Positions 27,455 through 39,430 of a stretch of 64,000 nucleotides of DNA are shown here, piece by piece (within the stretch, counting starts at the first letter, position 1; each line of letters starts with the position of its first letter). The notes under the pieces are model-generated. The model was not told the origin of the DNA, did no database searches, and was given only the letters and a program-made list of their open reading frames with translations. Origin of the DNA: Pectobacterium polaris (GTDB lineage Bacteria > Pseudomonadota > Gammaproteobacteria > Enterobacterales > Enterobacteriaceae); assembly GCF_002307355.1 (NCBI RefSeq), contig NZ_CP017481.1, forward strand, positions 1,736,001 to 1,800,000, written 5' to 3'. Made by a program: the position numbers and the translations under genes.

Positions 27455-27706
27455 GAGAGTGCTTATCCTGTTGTGCGACTAGTGATGCAACTAGACGTTG
27501 TGGGCTGGTGTGTCGGGCGGCGTTATCTCGAAAAGTCATTATCTTTAAAAACAATGTGGTCTCGAATAAACCGTCTTATCTCGGCAATAGTCTCGGGATG
27601 TTTGACCAACCAGGTATCCATTGCCGTGAGGATATGTCGTTACGACAGCGAAAAACAGGTGTTTAGATCACTATACTGGCGTTCTCTACCACGACGGTAA
27701 ATGAAC

Positions 27707-27722
27707 TGTGACTGTAGTCACG
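27707..27722. promoter_or_regulatory. CRP-like binding site between aspA and fxsA
   Basis: TGTGA-CTGTAG-TCACG matches the CRP core at 9 of 10 positions. It lies about midway between the divergent aspA and fxsA. E. coli aspA is activated by CRP, which fits. The rest of the 506-bp spacer (27455-27960) shows no gene. Confidence 0.5.
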
Positions 27723-27960
27723 AGTCACTATTTTAGAACAATAATCGTAGGGCGGCGGCTTGAAAATGCGCAAAGCCGTACCCATTTTAGTAAATCATGA
27801 TGTGCCGGATCGCAGAACAGGCGCGCACTTTACCTAATCCATTGGTAGTAAATCCGATGGGTAGTAAGGCGTACTGGATTTTCAATAGCGATGGCTTAAC
27901 ACGTTCTTATTAACAGACGTTTTATTAGAACAGTACGCGTAAAACACACAGGAGTACCGG

Positions 27961-28443
27961 GTGCGCTGGTTACCGTTATTACTTATTTTTCTTTTGGCTT
28001 ACATCGAGATATCGCTGTTTATTCAGGTGGCTGAGGTGCTTGGCGTCGCCATGACTCTGCTGCTGGTTGTCTTCACGTCCTGCGTGGGCGTCTCGCTGGT
28101 GCGTAATCAGGGGATGAAAACGCTGGTGCAGATGCAGCAGAAAATGGCGGCAGGTGAAAGCCCGGCGGCCGAGATGGTAAAAAGCGTGTCACTGGTGCTG
28201 GCGGGCTTCCTGCTCCTGATTCCGGGCTTCCTGACTGACTTTCTGGGGCTGCTGTTACTGCTGCCGCCAGTGCAGAAAAGACTGACGCTCAAACTGATGC
28301 CTCACCTGCACGTCTGGCGTTCTGGCCCTGAAGCAGGCCCAGGTGCATCGTCTCCCGGCGGTAACACCTTTGAAGGTGAATACCAGCGCAAGGATGGCGG
28401 GCGCGGAAATATTGAACACCGTGACGATAGTGACAACCGTTAA
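27961..28443 (+). CDS. fxsA: Membrane protein FxsA
   Basis: A 160-residue inner-membrane protein whose E. coli counterpart, when overproduced, relieves the F-plasmid exclusion of phage T7. Family features: R-W-L-P-L-L-L-I at the start, E-I-S-L-F-I-Q-V, three to four hydrophobic segments and the G-F-L-L-L-I-P-G-F-L-T-D-F-L-G motif. The tail after residue 115 is polar and Gly-rich. The start codon is GTG. It is just upstream of groES, as in E. coli. Confidence 0.92.
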   Translation: MRWLPLLLIFLLAYIEISLFIQVAEVLGVAMTLLLVVFTSCVGVSLVRNQGMKTLVQMQQKMAAGESPAAEMVKSVSLVLAGFLLLIPGFLTDFLGLLLLLPPVQKRLTLKLMPHLHVWRSGPEAGPGASSPGGNTFEGEYQRKDGGRGNIEHRDDSDNR

Positions 28444-28466
28444 CGTCAAGACGAATTGAAAAGCAG

Positions 28467-28501
28467 ATAAGGATTATCATATTGATAATCCTTATTTTTT
28501 A
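28467..28501 (+). terminator. Rho-independent terminator of fxsA
   Basis: A perfect 13-bp stem (left arm 28467-28479, right arm 28483-28495) with a 3-nt loop, followed by six T residues; it separates fxsA from the heat-shock promoter of groES. Confidence 0.9.
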
Positions 28502-28553
28502 TCAGATGTCAGCGATAGGCAGACGCCTAACGCAAAAAAAATGAATTTTTTCC

Positions 28554-28581
28554 CTTGAAGGGCGGTGAAACGCCCCCACTT
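28554..28581 (+). promoter_or_regulatory. Sigma-32 heat-shock promoter of groES-groEL
   Basis: CTTGAAG at 28554-28560, a 13-bp spacer, and CCCCACTT at 28574-28581 closely match the sigma-32 consensus (CTTGAAA, CCCCATNT). It lies 116 bp upstream of the groES ATG. Confidence 0.85.
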
Positions 28582-28663
28582 AGAACACCACAAGGCCGAT
28601 TATGAAAAGCATAATCGTTATGAAACATAGTTGTTATGAAGACATAGTCGGCGTTTATCCTAA

Positions 28664-28990
<327 letters not shown>

Positions 28991-29032
28991 TTGCGCGTAA
29001 TCATCTGAACTGAAAGAATTTGAGGGAAATAG

Positions 29033-30682
<1,650 letters not shown>

Positions 30683-30761
30683 TATGACGCCATTGTCGCC
30701 GGAAGCCATTTTCTGGTGACAAGGAGTCAGGTTACAGAAGCACGTCTTTCTGTCCTTTAAA

Positions 30762-30800
30762 GAGCACTATCTGGTCGCGAGACTGGGTGGTGCTTTTTTT
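30762..30800 (+). terminator. Rho-independent terminator after groEL
   Basis: AGCAC and GTGCT close a longer imperfect stem and are followed by seven T residues. Confidence 0.7.
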
Positions 30801-30946
30801 ATGCGCGGCATTGCTGAAATGTTGCCGTATCGTTGATGAATGCGTTTATAGCCTGTTATCGGGGAAGCATTCTGCGCTACAATGGCGGCGTTACTTTATT
30901 TACGAATACCTTTTTATTCAAAACAACCCTGTTCGGAGTAGGGACA

Positions 30947-31456
30947 ATGTCTGACGATGCGTCTACGCTTCTGCGCTCTATTTCCTGGTTTACTGAGCCC
31001 CCTTCGGTATTACCTGAGCACATTGGTGACTGGCTGATGGAAACCGGCTCCATGACGCGGCGACTTGAAAAATATTGTGCCCAACTGAAGACCATCCTGT
31101 GCAGTGAGAAATTCATTACGCCACAGGCGCTGGGCGAAGAGCGCGAACAGCTACCTTACAGTGAGCGTTACTGGCTGCGTGAAGTGGTGCTGTATGGTGA
31201 CGATCGTCCCTGGCTTTTTGGCCGTACCATTGTTCCGCAACAGACGCTCGACGGCACGGATTCAGCCCTGACGAAAATAGGCAATCAGCCGCTAGGCCGC
31301 TACCTGTTTGGACAAAAGGCGCTGACGCGTGACTATATCCATACCGGATGCAGTGAAGGCTTATGGGCGCGGCGTTCCCGCCTGTGTGTCTCTGGTTATC
31401 CGTTACTGTTGACTGAGCTTTTCTTACCGGAATCACCGATTTATTTCAGCCGGTGA
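30947..31456 (+). CDS. ubiC: Chorismate pyruvate-lyase UbiC
   Basis: Releases pyruvate from chorismate to give 4-hydroxybenzoate, the first step of ubiquinone synthesis. 169 residues from the ATG at 30947 (GGAGTAGGG upstream); the longer frame from 30833 lacks a ribosome site. Family residues are visible: W-L-R-E-V-V-L-Y-G near the middle, the substrate-binding R-T-I-V-P region, and the C-terminal L-L-T-E-L-F-L-P. It is directly followed by ubiA. Confidence 0.94.
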   Translation: MSDDASTLLRSISWFTEPPSVLPEHIGDWLMETGSMTRRLEKYCAQLKTILCSEKFITPQALGEEREQLPYSERYWLREVVLYGDDRPWLFGRTIVPQQTLDGTDSALTKIGNQPLGRYLFGQKALTRDYIHTGCSEGLWARRSRLCVSGYPLLLTELFLPESPIYFSR

Positions 31457-31490
31457 TGAAGGTTGGCAGGTAATTTGAGGAGATAAATCC

Positions 31491-32354
31491 TTGGAAAGAA
31501 GTGTTACAGCAGGGAAATGGCTGGCTTATTGTCGCTTGATGCGAATTGATAAACCGATAGGTTCTCTGTTGCTGCTGTGGCCAACGCTATGGGCGCTGTG
31601 GCTAGCGGGAGGGGGAACACCTGCACCGTGGACGCTGTTTGTTTTTGTCGCTGGCGTTTTCTTGATGCGTGCAGCAGGCTGCGTCATCAATGATTATGCC
31701 GACCGCCATTTTGACGGCCACGTAAAACGTACCGCTTCTCGCCCATTGCCTAGCGGCGAAGTGAGCGAGCGAGCTGCCAAAGTGCTGTTTGTCGTGTTGG
31801 TCTTGCTGGCGTTTGGTCTGGTGCTGACACTGAATAAGATGACGATCTGGCTGTCCGTTGCGGGGCTGGTTCTGGCGTGGGTCTACCCGTTCATGAAGCG
31901 GGTCAGCCATCTTCCTCAGTTTGTGTTGGGCGCGGCGTTTGGCTGGTCAATCCCGATGGCTTATGCGGCGGTGAGTGAAAGCCTGCCAGCAAGCTGCTGG
32001 ATGATGTTTTTGGCGTACATTTGTTGGACGGTTGCCTACGATACGCAATATGCAATGGTGGATCGTGATGACGACCTGAAGATCGGCGTGAAATCCACCG
32101 CGATCCTATTTGGCCGTTTTGACAATATCATCATTGGGTTGCTGCAGCTCAGTATGCTGGCGTTGCTGCTGGCTTTGGGAATCGCCACCGGATTAGGAAC
32201 TCCATACTATATTTCGCTGCTGGTGGCTGCGGGGATGTTTGTTTATCAGCAAATCCTGACCGCTGAGCGCGAACGTGATGCCTGTTTCAAAGCCTTTCAC
32301 AATAATAAATACGCGGGTATGGCGATATTTATTGGTGTGCTGTTTGGTCTATAG
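31491..32354 (+). CDS. ubiA: 4-Hydroxybenzoate octaprenyltransferase UbiA
   Basis: An integral membrane prenyltransferase (287 residues, TTG start) that attaches the polyprenyl tail to 4-hydroxybenzoate. The first aspartate-rich motif N-D-Y-A-D-R-H-F-D and the second, D-x-x-x-D in Y-A-M-V-D-R-D-D-D, are present between about eight to nine hydrophobic helices. It is the second gene of the ubiCA operon. Confidence 0.95.
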   Translation: MERSVTAGKWLAYCRLMRIDKPIGSLLLLWPTLWALWLAGGGTPAPWTLFVFVAGVFLMRAAGCVINDYADRHFDGHVKRTASRPLPSGEVSERAAKVLFVVLVLLAFGLVLTLNKMTIWLSVAGLVLAWVYPFMKRVSHLPQFVLGAAFGWSIPMAYAAVSESLPASCWMMFLAYICWTVAYDTQYAMVDRDDDLKIGVKSTAILFGRFDNIIIGLLQLSMLALLLALGIATGLGTPYYISLLVAAGMFVYQQILTAERERDACFKAFHNNKYAGMAIFIGVLFGL

Positions 32355-32371
32355 CTTGAACCGACATAAAC

Positions 32372-32404
32372 AAAAAAAGCAGCGATTTCTCGCTGCTTTT
32401 TTTA
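32372..32404 (+). terminator. Bidirectional terminator between ubiA and plsB
   Basis: GCAGCG and CGCTGC with A-run and T-run flanks; works in both directions for the convergent genes. Confidence 0.85.
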
Positions 32405-32493
32405 TGGCGGAATGCTCAGACGTGTTTGTTATGCCAAACGCCTCCACGGCTTGATGGCGGGGTGTTATCCGCCATTTTCCCGTTACTGTCCGG

Positions 32494-35079
32494 CTACGTC
32501 TGCTTTGTCTCTTCTACTTTTTCTACTGCCTGACTATTGGTTTCTACCTGACTGGCGGTTTCTATCTGACTATTGGTTTCTACCTGACTGGCGGTTTCTA
32601 TCTGACTATTGGTTTCTACCTGACTGGCGGTTCCCATCTGACTATTGGCTTCCATTTCAGCGGATGAGCTGGCGCTTTCGATAGTCAACCGAACTTCCGG
32701 GGTGATCAGATCGCCGAGGATGTTGTAGATTTCCAGGATATCGCCTTGTGCCGCTTCCGCACTGTCGGTGATATACCCTTCTGTGCGTAAGGTTGCGACC
32801 AGCGTTGAGAACACTGCTTTATCAAAGAATTCCGGCGCGTTGATGCCGTGCAGGACGGACAGGCGTTGTGCCATATTCCGGCTTTCTTTCTCCAACGTTC
32901 CACGGTTTATTTCTGGGTTCGCACACAGCAAGGACAGCGTAATCGCATAGCGTTGCAGGGTTTCACGCACGCCAGCTGACAGCAGTTGCAGCGTACGGAT
33001 ACGTGGCGGGTTGATAGCTAATTGACCATCACGGCTGCACAGTAGCTCTTGTCGAATCAGTTCATTAGCCAACGTTTCCAGCACGCTCGGCAACTGCTCT
33101 TTGGAATAATGCAAGAACAGTTCAGCTTGCAGCAGCGGATAGATCAGCGCGATCTGTCGCACGACTTCGGCAAGCGAAATCCGGCGGTGATGGATGACGA
33201 TGCTGGCGATCAGCGACGGCAAGACCAACAGATGCTGGATATTATTGCGGTAGTACGTCATCAGTACCGCCTGCTCGCGCGGCAGAATGATGATATCGCC
33301 AATACTATCCTTCTCGACTTCAAACTTGTTCATGCCCAGCGCGTGTTCCAGCAGTTCATCTGCTGTCTTCTTCGGTGCCGTAATATCTTTATGATAAGGA
33401 ACCTGGCGCAGCAGCTGGAGGTAGCAATCCAGCTGTTCGTGCATTTGTTCGCGCGTCAGCGAGCGCTGGCGTGAGGCTAATAAAGCCGTAGAGCACAGGT
33501 TCATTGCGTTTGCTGCCGCAGAATTGTTGATGCGCACCATGATATCCATAGAGATATCCTGCACCGTCGGCGTGAGCCAGCTTGGACGCTGTGCCTCGAT
33601 GGGATCGATCGCATCACGCCATTGCGGTACATGCTGGTTCAGGTAGGTTGTCAGCGGGAGTGGTTCGCCGAAGTTCACATAACCCTGACCCAAATTACGC
33701 AGTTTGCGCAAACCGCGCACCATCTGCATAAAGCCTTCTTTTTCCTTCACCGCACCGCGCAGCTCTTTCGCATAGGTGCCGACTTCCATCACATGCTCGT
33801 AGCCGACATAAATCGGCACCAGCGTGATAGGGCGCGTACCGCCTCTCAGCATGGCCTGAATGGTCATCGCTAGCGTACCGGTTTTTGGCTCTAACAGCCG
33901 GCCCGTGCGTGAACGTCCGCCTTCCATGAAGTATTCAACCGAATAACCGCGGGCAAACAGCTCACCCAGATATTCACGGAAAATCGTGGAATACAGCTTG
34001 TTGCCTTTGAAGGTACGGCGAATAAAGAACGCGCCAAGACGGCGGAAGATCGGTCCCGCAGGCCAGAAATTAAGGTTGATGCCAGCGGCGATGTGCGGCG
34101 GTACTAAGCCTTGATGGTACAGGACGTAGGACAGCAGCAGATAATCCATGTGGCTGCGGTGGCAGGGCACATAGACAATGCCGTGGCCATCCTGCGCCAG
34201 TTGGCGAACGCGTTCGGCGTTGTGGACGTTAATCCCCTGATAAAGGCGGTTCCACGTCCAGCTTAATACGCGATCCGACAGACGCACGGCTTCGTAGGAG
34301 AAGTCAGCGGCGATTTCTTCCATCAGAGCAATAGCGTTCTGCTGCGCTTTCTCAGTAGAAATCTTCTTACTGCGCGCTTCATCGTCTACGGCTTTCTTGA
34401 TCGCTTTGGAATCCAACAGCTTGTTAAATAGCTCCTGACGCACCGGCAAGCGCGGCCCAACTGCCGCCAAACGCTGGCGGGAGAAGTGCATACGCGCGAC
34501 GCGCGCCAGTTTGTGGGCTATGGTTTTGTCAGTACCATGCTCGGTTGCCATATAACGTAGCGACACCGGGCTGGAGAAGCGGACAAAGCTGTCGCGGCCT
34601 AGCCACAGGACGGCAAAGAATTTCTCGATACCGTTGAGCAGGCGCAGGTGTGGTGCGGCCTGAGAGTGGCCTTCCCGACCTGGAGAACGCCCAAACATCA
34701 CGGAAACCGGCACCATCTGTACGTCTAAATCTGGATTGGCACGATGCAAATCCAGATAGTCGTGGAACAGTTTGACGGATTTCTGCTTGGGAACGTAATA
34801 GCGGAAGACGCGCGGCCCATCATTAATAAAGACGTGGCTAGGAAGTTCGACGCCATTGAATTCGAACGACTGCGAGGGATCGGGTAGCCCCAATGCCAGG
34901 CATTTCGCGCGTAGCGTCAAGAGATCTGCCTGAGAGTTATAAGGCAGAACATAGAGTATAGGACGTGAGGGATCTAACCCCAGCTCGACCACCGGATCTG
35001 CGGGAATAACTTTGCTCTTCACCAGCAGTTTCAGTGGGAGATTCAATAATTTATAGTAAATTTTACGCCAACCTGACAT
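32494..35079 (-). CDS. plsB: Glycerol-3-phosphate acyltransferase PlsB with a repeat-bearing tail
   Basis: Makes 1-acyl-glycerol-3-phosphate, the first step of phospholipid synthesis, at the inner membrane. From the ATG at 35079 ([13 protein letters not shown], the conserved start) the protein has 861 residues, about 50 more than E. coli PlsB. Acyltransferase motifs are visible: H-R-S-H-M-D (HxxxxD) and [11 protein letters not shown], plus the later P-I-x-x-V-P-I-Y-V-G-Y. The extra length is a Ser/Gln/Thr/Glu-rich tail made of a repeated 12-residue unit (see the tandem repeat). dgkA is divergent from it. Confidence 0.96.
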   Translation of the reverse strand: MSGWRKIYYKLLNLPLKLLVKSKVIPADPVVELGLDPSRPILYVLPYNSQADLLTLRAKCLALGLPDPSQSFEFNGVELPSHVFINDGPRVFRYYVPKQKSVKLFHDYLDLHRANPDLDVQMVPVSVMFGRSPGREGHSQAAPHLRLLNGIEKFFAVLWLGRDSFVRFSSPVSLRYMATEHGTDKTIAHKLARVARMHFSRQRLAAVGPRLPVRQELFNKLLDSKAIKKAVDDEARSKKISTEKAQQNAIALMEEIAADFSYEAVRLSDRVLSWTWNRLYQGINVHNAERVRQLAQDGHGIVYVPCHRSHMDYLLLSYVLYHQGLVPPHIAAGINLNFWPAGPIFRRLGAFFIRRTFKGNKLYSTIFREYLGELFARGYSVEYFMEGGRSRTGRLLEPKTGTLAMTIQAMLRGGTRPITLVPIYVGYEHVMEVGTYAKELRGAVKEKEGFMQMVRGLRKLRNLGQGYVNFGEPLPLTTYLNQHVPQWRDAIDPIEAQRPSWLTPTVQDISMDIMVRINNSAAANAMNLCSTALLASRQRSLTREQMHEQLDCYLQLLRQVPYHKDITAPKKTADELLEHALGMNKFEVEKDSIGDIIILPREQAVLMTYYRNNIQHLLVLPSLIASIVIHHRRISLAEVVRQIALIYPLLQAELFLHYSKEQLPSVLETLANELIRQELLCSRDGQLAINPPRIRTLQLLSAGVRETLQRYAITLSLLCANPEINRGTLEKESRNMAQRLSVLHGINAPEFFDKAVFSTLVATLRTEGYITDSAEAAQGDILEIYNILGDLITPEVRLTIESASSSAEMEANSQMGTASQVETNSQIETASQVETNSQIETASQVETNSQAVEKVEETKQT
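32525..32655. repeat. 36-bp in-frame tandem repeat at the 3' end of plsB
   Basis: About 3.5 copies of a 36-bp unit made of two related 18-bp halves (CTGACTATTGGTTTCTAC and CTGACTGGCGGTTTCTAT). On the coding strand it encodes alternating S-Q-I-E-T-A and S-Q-V-E-T-N. The copies are almost identical, which suggests recent expansion. Confidence 0.93.
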
Positions 35080-35206
35080 AACAACATGGAGCCTCTTGTT
35101 AGCAATGCGCCGCAAGGATACCAGAAACTGCGCCGGAGATCTGTGGTGATGAGACAACGTAAGCGCGTTAAAATGCCAACTATTTTGCGTAAATAATGGA
35201 GGATAA

Positions 35207-35572
35207 ATGAATAAAGCAACGGGGATGACCCGGATTATTAAGGCGACCGGTTATTCCTTTAGGGGGCTGAAGCAGGCGTGGCAGCATGAAGCAGCGTTTC
35301 GTCAGGAAACGATACTGACCCTTGTCGGCGTGGTTATCGCGTGTTTACTGCCAGTTACGCTGGTCGAAAAACTGCTGCTGATTGGGTCTGTGGTACTGAT
35401 TATGCTGTTTGAGCTGGCCAATAGCGCCATTGAAGCGGTAGTCGATCGCATTGGACTTGAGCACCACGAATTATCCGGTCGGGCGAAAGATATTGGGTCG
35501 GCCGCTGTCTTTGTTGCCATCCTGTTAGCCGCTGTCGTCTGGGGCAGCATCCTCTGGCAACATTTTGCCTGA
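35207..35572 (+). CDS. dgkA: Diacylglycerol kinase DgkA
   Basis: A 121-residue trimeric inner-membrane kinase that returns diacylglycerol to phosphatidate. Family residues: A-x-R-Q-E near 30, [13 protein letters not shown] near 70 (catalytic region), then A-K-D-I-G-S-A-A-V, and three hydrophobic helices. The order plsB (divergent)-dgkA-lexA is as in E. coli. Confidence 0.96.
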   Translation: MNKATGMTRIIKATGYSFRGLKQAWQHEAAFRQETILTLVGVVIACLLPVTLVEKLLLIGSVVLIMLFELANSAIEAVVDRIGLEHHELSGRAKDIGSAAVFVAILLAAVVWGSILWQHFA

Positions 35573-35637
35573 CGGCACGCATAAATGAGTAAAAGTCAGG
35601 GGCTTTGCCGATATCGTCATTCCCAATTGTGGCTTAC

Positions 35638-35674
35638 CTGTATATACTCACAGCAAGACTGTATAAACAACCAG
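35638..35674 (+). promoter_or_regulatory. Two LexA (SOS) boxes in the lexA promoter
   Basis: CTGTATATACTCACAG at 35638-35653 fits CTGT-N8-ACAG exactly. CTGTATAAACAACCAG at 35659-35674 fits with one mismatch. The pair, spaced 5 bp, lies just before the lexA ribosome site, the same arrangement as E. coli lexA autoregulation. Confidence 0.93.
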
Positions 35675-35682
35675 GGGGCGGA

Positions 35683-36291
35683 ATGAAAGTATTAACAGCA
35701 AGGCAGCAGCAGGTTTATGACCTGATCCGCGATCATATTGCGCAAACCGGAATGCCGCCAACGCGTGCGGAAATTGCTCAACAACTGGGGTTTCGCTCTC
35801 CTAATGCGGCTGAAGAACATCTGAAAGCGCTGGCGCGTAAAGGTGTGATTGAAATTGTATCGGGCGCGTCTCGTGGTATTCGTCTGCTGATGGAAGAAGA
35901 GACGGGTATTCCTCTGGTTGGTCGTGTGGCCGCAGGTGAACCTCTGCTGGCACAGGAACATATCGAGTGTCGCTATCAGGTTGACCCTGCGATGTTCAAA
36001 CCCAGCGCTGATTTCTTGCTGCGGGTGAGCGGCATGTCGATGAAAAATATCGGTATTATGGATGGCGATTTACTGGCCGTGCATAAAACAGAAGATGTGC
36101 GCAACGGTCAGATTGTCGTCGCACGTATTGACGATGAAGTGACGGTGAAGCGCTTGAAAAAGCAGGGTAATACGGTACACCTCCTCGCTGAAAATGAAGA
36201 GTTTGCCCCGATTGTTGTCGATCTGCGTCAGCAAAGCTTTTCGATAGAAGGCTTAGCGGTTGGCGTGATTCGTAACAGCGACTGGAGCTAA
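35683..36291 (+). CDS. lexA: SOS repressor LexA
   Basis: 202 residues from the ATG at 35683 (GGGGGCG upstream). The N-terminal winged helix ([15 protein letters not shown]) and the C-terminal S24 protease domain are complete: cleavage site A-A-G near 84-86, catalytic Ser in G-M-S-M and catalytic Lys in V-K-R-L-K-K. A frame from 35605 would run through the operators and is not used. In E. coli dinF follows; here the next gene is a yjbJ-like gene after a 446-bp gap. Confidence 0.98.
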   Translation: MKVLTARQQQVYDLIRDHIAQTGMPPTRAEIAQQLGFRSPNAAEEHLKALARKGVIEIVSGASRGIRLLMEEETGIPLVGRVAAGEPLLAQEHIECRYQVDPAMFKPSADFLLRVSGMSMKNIGIMDGDLLAVHKTEDVRNGQIVVARIDDEVTVKRLKKQGNTVHLLAENEEFAPIVVDLRQQSFSIEGLAVGVIRNSDWS

Positions 36292-36737
36292 CCATTCGCA
36301 GAGATGCACTGCTCGTCTGTCTGGGTCAGTGCATCATGTTCGTCTGTTAATCTGCTAACCATATATATTTAGTTACATTTCGCGCGCGTTTCTACGATCC
36401 CCATTATCCTTCTGTTTTTTCACTGATTTTTGCGGTGATTTTCCCTTTCTCAACGTTCATTCCAGTCACAGATTCCTGGTTTTCCATATTAAGTGAAATA
36501 TTCGACTATAATTTTTATCAAGGTAAGCATTTTTATCTTGATTGATCGTTTGCCGATTGATCATTAGCCATCACATTTAGATAGCCCGGTAATCAAGGGA
36601 GACAGTGGCGAAGAGCACCGTCATGGTTCACAGAGTTATGATGCTGCTTACTGAATAAATCTATTTATCTGAAACTGACGCATAAGTCGGTAGTCACGAT
36701 TTTTTATGCGCAATTCACCTAAGGTACGGAGATTCTT
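36292..36737. other. Intergenic region between lexA and yjbJ
   Basis: About 446 bp where E. coli has dinF. No gene or dinF remnant is evident. The last 150 bp likely hold the yjbJ promoter; GGAGATTC precedes the ATG at 36738. Confidence 0.4.
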
Positions 36738-36947
36738 ATGAATAAAGACCAAGCCAGCGGTAACTGGAAACAGTTTAAAGGTAAAGCGAAAGAGCAATGG
36801 GGCAAATTAACGGATGACGATCTGACGGTCATCGAAGGTAAACGTGACCAACTGGTGGGTAGAATCCAGGAACGTTACGGGTACGAAAAAGAAGCGGCAG
36901 AGAAAGAAGTGAAACACTGGGAAGATCACCACAAATATCACTGGTAG
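36738..36947 (+). CDS. yjbJ: CsbD-family stress protein (YjbJ)
   Basis: A 69-residue, highly charged protein. The N-x-x-x-G-N-W-K-Q-F-K-G-K-A-K-E-Q-W-G-K-L-T-D-D-D-L pattern is the CsbD family signature. E. coli YjbJ is abundant in stress or stationary phase; its molecular role is unclear. Its place beside zur matches E. coli. Confidence 0.93.
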   Translation: MNKDQASGNWKQFKGKAKEQWGKLTDDDLTVIEGKRDQLVGRIQERYGYEKEAAEKEVKHWEDHHKYHW

Positions 36948-36982
36948 CTATCACTGGTCACAACAGTTATGTCTCTCCACAG

Positions 36983-37014
36983 AAAAAACGATAGCCCTTG
37001 GGCTATCGTTTTTT
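36983..37014. terminator. Bidirectional terminator between yjbJ and zur
   Basis: A perfect stem (AAAAAACGATAGCCC and its complement, TTG loop). Its right arm includes the last codons of zur, so the zur transcript terminates within its own stop region. Confidence 0.9.
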
Positions 37015-37518
37015 AATGGGAACAGTATGATCGTGATCGCAATGATCCGGCTGTTTGCATGATGCAACTTCCTGACAGCCTCCGCACAACCCGTGTGCTT
37101 CCACCACGCTGTGACGCAGCGTAAACCCTGACTGCTGTGCCAGACTACGCAGCGTTTCTTCCACACCTTCGGTTTGACGTTCGGTGACTTGCCCGCAGCG
37201 ATCGCAGATGAAAAGGGCGGACGTGTGGCTGTGGTCTTCAATATGGTGACACAGCACGTAGCTGTTGTTTGATTCGACGCGATGAATGAAGCCTTGTTCC
37301 AGCAGAAAATCCAGCGCGCGATAGACGGTTGGCGGTTTCGCTTGAGGTTCTGAAACGCGCAGCAGGTCCAGCAGGTCATAAGCGCTGATAGCACCGGACT
37401 GCTGTGCCATAAGGCGTAAAACCTCTAACCGCTGTGGCGTGAGACGCACAGCGCGCTGCTGACAAATCTGTTCAGCCTGGGCAAGAAGTTTGTCCTGTTT
37501 GGTTGAATCCATTGTCAT
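37003..37518 (-). CDS. zur: Zinc uptake regulator Zur
   Basis: A Fur-family repressor (171 residues from the ATG at 37518; a second ATG two codons later is possible, and an upstream frame to 37560 is unlikely). It represses znuABC-type zinc import when zinc is plentiful. Visible: V-R-L-T-P-Q-R-L-E-V-L-R recognition region, K-P-P-T-V-Y-R-A-L-D-F-L, the H-x-H-T-S-A-L-F-I-C-D-R-C-G metal site, and C-G-G-C with later C-x-x-x-x-x-C Cys residues. Confidence 0.94.
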   Translation of the reverse strand: MTMDSTKQDKLLAQAEQICQQRAVRLTPQRLEVLRLMAQQSGAISAYDLLDLLRVSEPQAKPPTVYRALDFLLEQGFIHRVESNNSYVLCHHIEDHSHTSALFICDRCGQVTERQTEGVEETLRSLAQQSGFTLRHSVVEAHGLCGGCQEVASCKQPDHCDHDHTVPIKKR

Positions 37519-37634
37519 ATCACCCTGACGCGTTGAGGAACAAGACGGATATCTTACCACGACTGAATAAAAACGCCGAACTGGCGGCGTTTTCCTGCAA
37601 AAACAACTCCCTACAAAAGCAACGGACAGACGCG

Positions 37635-38333
37635 CTACACGACCAGATCGATGAGCAGCGCCCGCAAAGGCGACTCTGCCTGTAGCGTCAACGCCGTTTC
37701 TTCCTTAATGAAGGCTCCGTCGCCGCAGTGTAGTGTTTCACTGTTCTGATTGCCTTTTACCGCCATCGAGCCGTGGATCAATTGGAGGTACGCCTGATTT
37801 CCCTGTAGTGCGATGGTGCTTTGCTCATTCTGCTGGAGGTCGACATGATGAACCCAAACCTGCTGGCGCAGTTGCAGGCTATTATGTTCACCTTCCGGTG
37901 AGGCAAGCAGCGTATGGTTTACTGAACTCAGCCCCATGCGCTGCAACGGGCTGTTCTCTCGCGTTTGGCAAGCATTCAGCCATAATTGCAGCCGCGTCAG
38001 TGGCTTGTTAGCGCTGGTATTATGTTCGCTATAGCTGACGTTTGGCTGCGTGGAGAGCAGCAGCACATCTCCGGCTTTGGCCTGAATGTGGCCGCCGTTG
38101 CTGTCGCGATATTCCGCTTCGCCCTGAAGAATAATGTTCAGAATATCAACCCGTGGGTAGGTTCGCGGCTGGAATGATGCCCCCGGTGCCAATACTTCCT
38201 GATTGAGCACGCGCAGAGATGCGTAGCCCAGCAACTGTGGGTCAAAATAGTGACCAAAAGAAAAGGTATAGCGCGCCTGTAACCAGCCATAGTCGGCCTG
38301 GCCGCATTGCCCTGCTGCTCTTCGTGTGATCAT
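37635..38333 (-). CDS. yhaK: Pirin-family protein YhaK
   Basis: 232 residues of the bicupin pirin fold. It starts M-I-T-R-R-A-A-G-Q-C-G-Q-A-D-Y-G-W-L-Q-A-R-Y-T-F-S-F-G-H-Y, nearly the same as E. coli YhaK as I recall it. F-G-H-Y-F-D-P carries the first metal-site-type His. Possible redox or quercetinase-like role; exact function is not known. It is divergent from the yhaJ regulator. Confidence 0.9.
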   Translation of the reverse strand: MITRRAAGQCGQADYGWLQARYTFSFGHYFDPQLLGYASLRVLNQEVLAPGASFQPRTYPRVDILNIILQGEAEYRDSNGGHIQAKAGDVLLLSTQPNVSYSEHNTSANKPLTRLQLWLNACQTRENSPLQRMGLSSVNHTLLASPEGEHNSLQLRQQVWVHHVDLQQNEQSTIALQGNQAYLQLIHGSMAVKGNQNSETLHCGDGAFIKEETALTLQAESPLRALLIDLVV

Positions 38334-38445
38334 AATTTTTATCCCCCAGAGAATTATTTATTGAACTGATAGTAATTGTGTGGACGTTGGATTGTTAGCT
38401 AGTTAATCTGGTGGGTATATTCAAAATTCCTGAATGAGTACGAAG

Positions 38446-39342
38446 ATGGCGAGAGAACGAGCACTGACGCTGGAAGCCTTGAGGGTGATGGATGCGATCG
38501 ATCGTCGTGGCAGCTTTGCCGCTGCGGCAGACGAGCTGGGTAGGGTGCCTTCGGCGCTGAGCTATACCATGCAGAAATTGGAAGAAGAGTTAGATGTGGT
38601 GCTGTTCGATCGTTCCGGGCATCGTACTAAATTCACGAATGTCGGGCGGATGCTGCTGGAACGCGGACGCATCCTGTTGGAGGCCGCGGATAAGCTCACG
38701 ACGGACGCAGAAGCACTGGCACGCGGTTGGGAAACGCACCTGACGATTGTGACGGAAGCACTAATTCCGACTCAGCGAATTTTCCCATTAATCGATAAAC
38801 TGGCGCTCAAAGCCAATACGCAGGTATCGATTCTGACGGAAGTGCTGGCCGGGGCGTGGGAGCGTCTTGAGCAAGGGCGCGCCGATATCGTGATTGCGCC
38901 AGACATGCATTTTCGCGCGTCTTCTGAAATGAATACCCGCAAGCTGTACACGATGAATAACGTTTATGTCGCCAGCCCAGAACATCCGATTCATCAGGAA
39001 CCTGAACCGCTGTCGGATGCGATCCGGGTGAAATACCGTGGGATTGCGATGGCAGACACCGCGCGCGAACGCCCGGTACTGACCGTGCAGCTGTTGGATA
39101 AACAGCAACGTCTGACGGTGAGTTCGCTGGATGATAAACGGCGTGCGCTGCTGGCGGGATTAGGCGTCGCGACCATGCCTTATCCGATGGTTGCGCAAGA
39201 TATTGCCGAAGGGCGTTTGCTGGTGATTGGGCCGGAGCATCAGATGGAAAGTCAGATAATTATGGCGTGGCGGCGAGACAGCATGGGCGAGGCGAAATCC
39301 TGGTTCCTGCGTGAGATTCCGAAACTATTGAACCAGCCTTAA
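38446..39342 (+). CDS. yhaJ: LysR-family regulator YhaJ
   Basis: 298 residues from the ATG at 38446 (M-A-R-E-R-A-L-T-L-E-A-L, as in E. coli YhaJ); an ATG four codons earlier is possible. The helix-turn-helix reads G-S-F-A-A-A-A-D-E-L-G-R-V-P-S-A-L-S-Y-T-M-Q-K-L-E-E-E-L. It is divergent from yhaK, which it likely controls; E. coli YhaJ responds to aromatic compounds such as nitrotoluene derivatives. Confidence 0.9.
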   Translation: MARERALTLEALRVMDAIDRRGSFAAAADELGRVPSALSYTMQKLEEELDVVLFDRSGHRTKFTNVGRMLLERGRILLEAADKLTTDAEALARGWETHLTIVTEALIPTQRIFPLIDKLALKANTQVSILTEVLAGAWERLEQGRADIVIAPDMHFRASSEMNTRKLYTMNNVYVASPEHPIHQEPEPLSDAIRVKYRGIAMADTARERPVLTVQLLDKQQRLTVSSLDDKRRALLAGLGVATMPYPMVAQDIAEGRLLVIGPEHQMESQIIMAWRRDSMGEAKSWFLREIPKLLNQP

Positions 39343-39430
39343 ATCCCGCGCTTTTTGCGGCAAGGTGTGGCTCCACACCTTGCCGCACTATTCACTAGTT
39401 CACTACTGCGTAGCGAAAATCGACAAAAAC

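Noticed and set aside
36292..36737. Remnant of dinF between lexA and yjbJ
   Set aside because: No frame with MATE-type hydrophobic segments; it appears to be absent rather than decayed.
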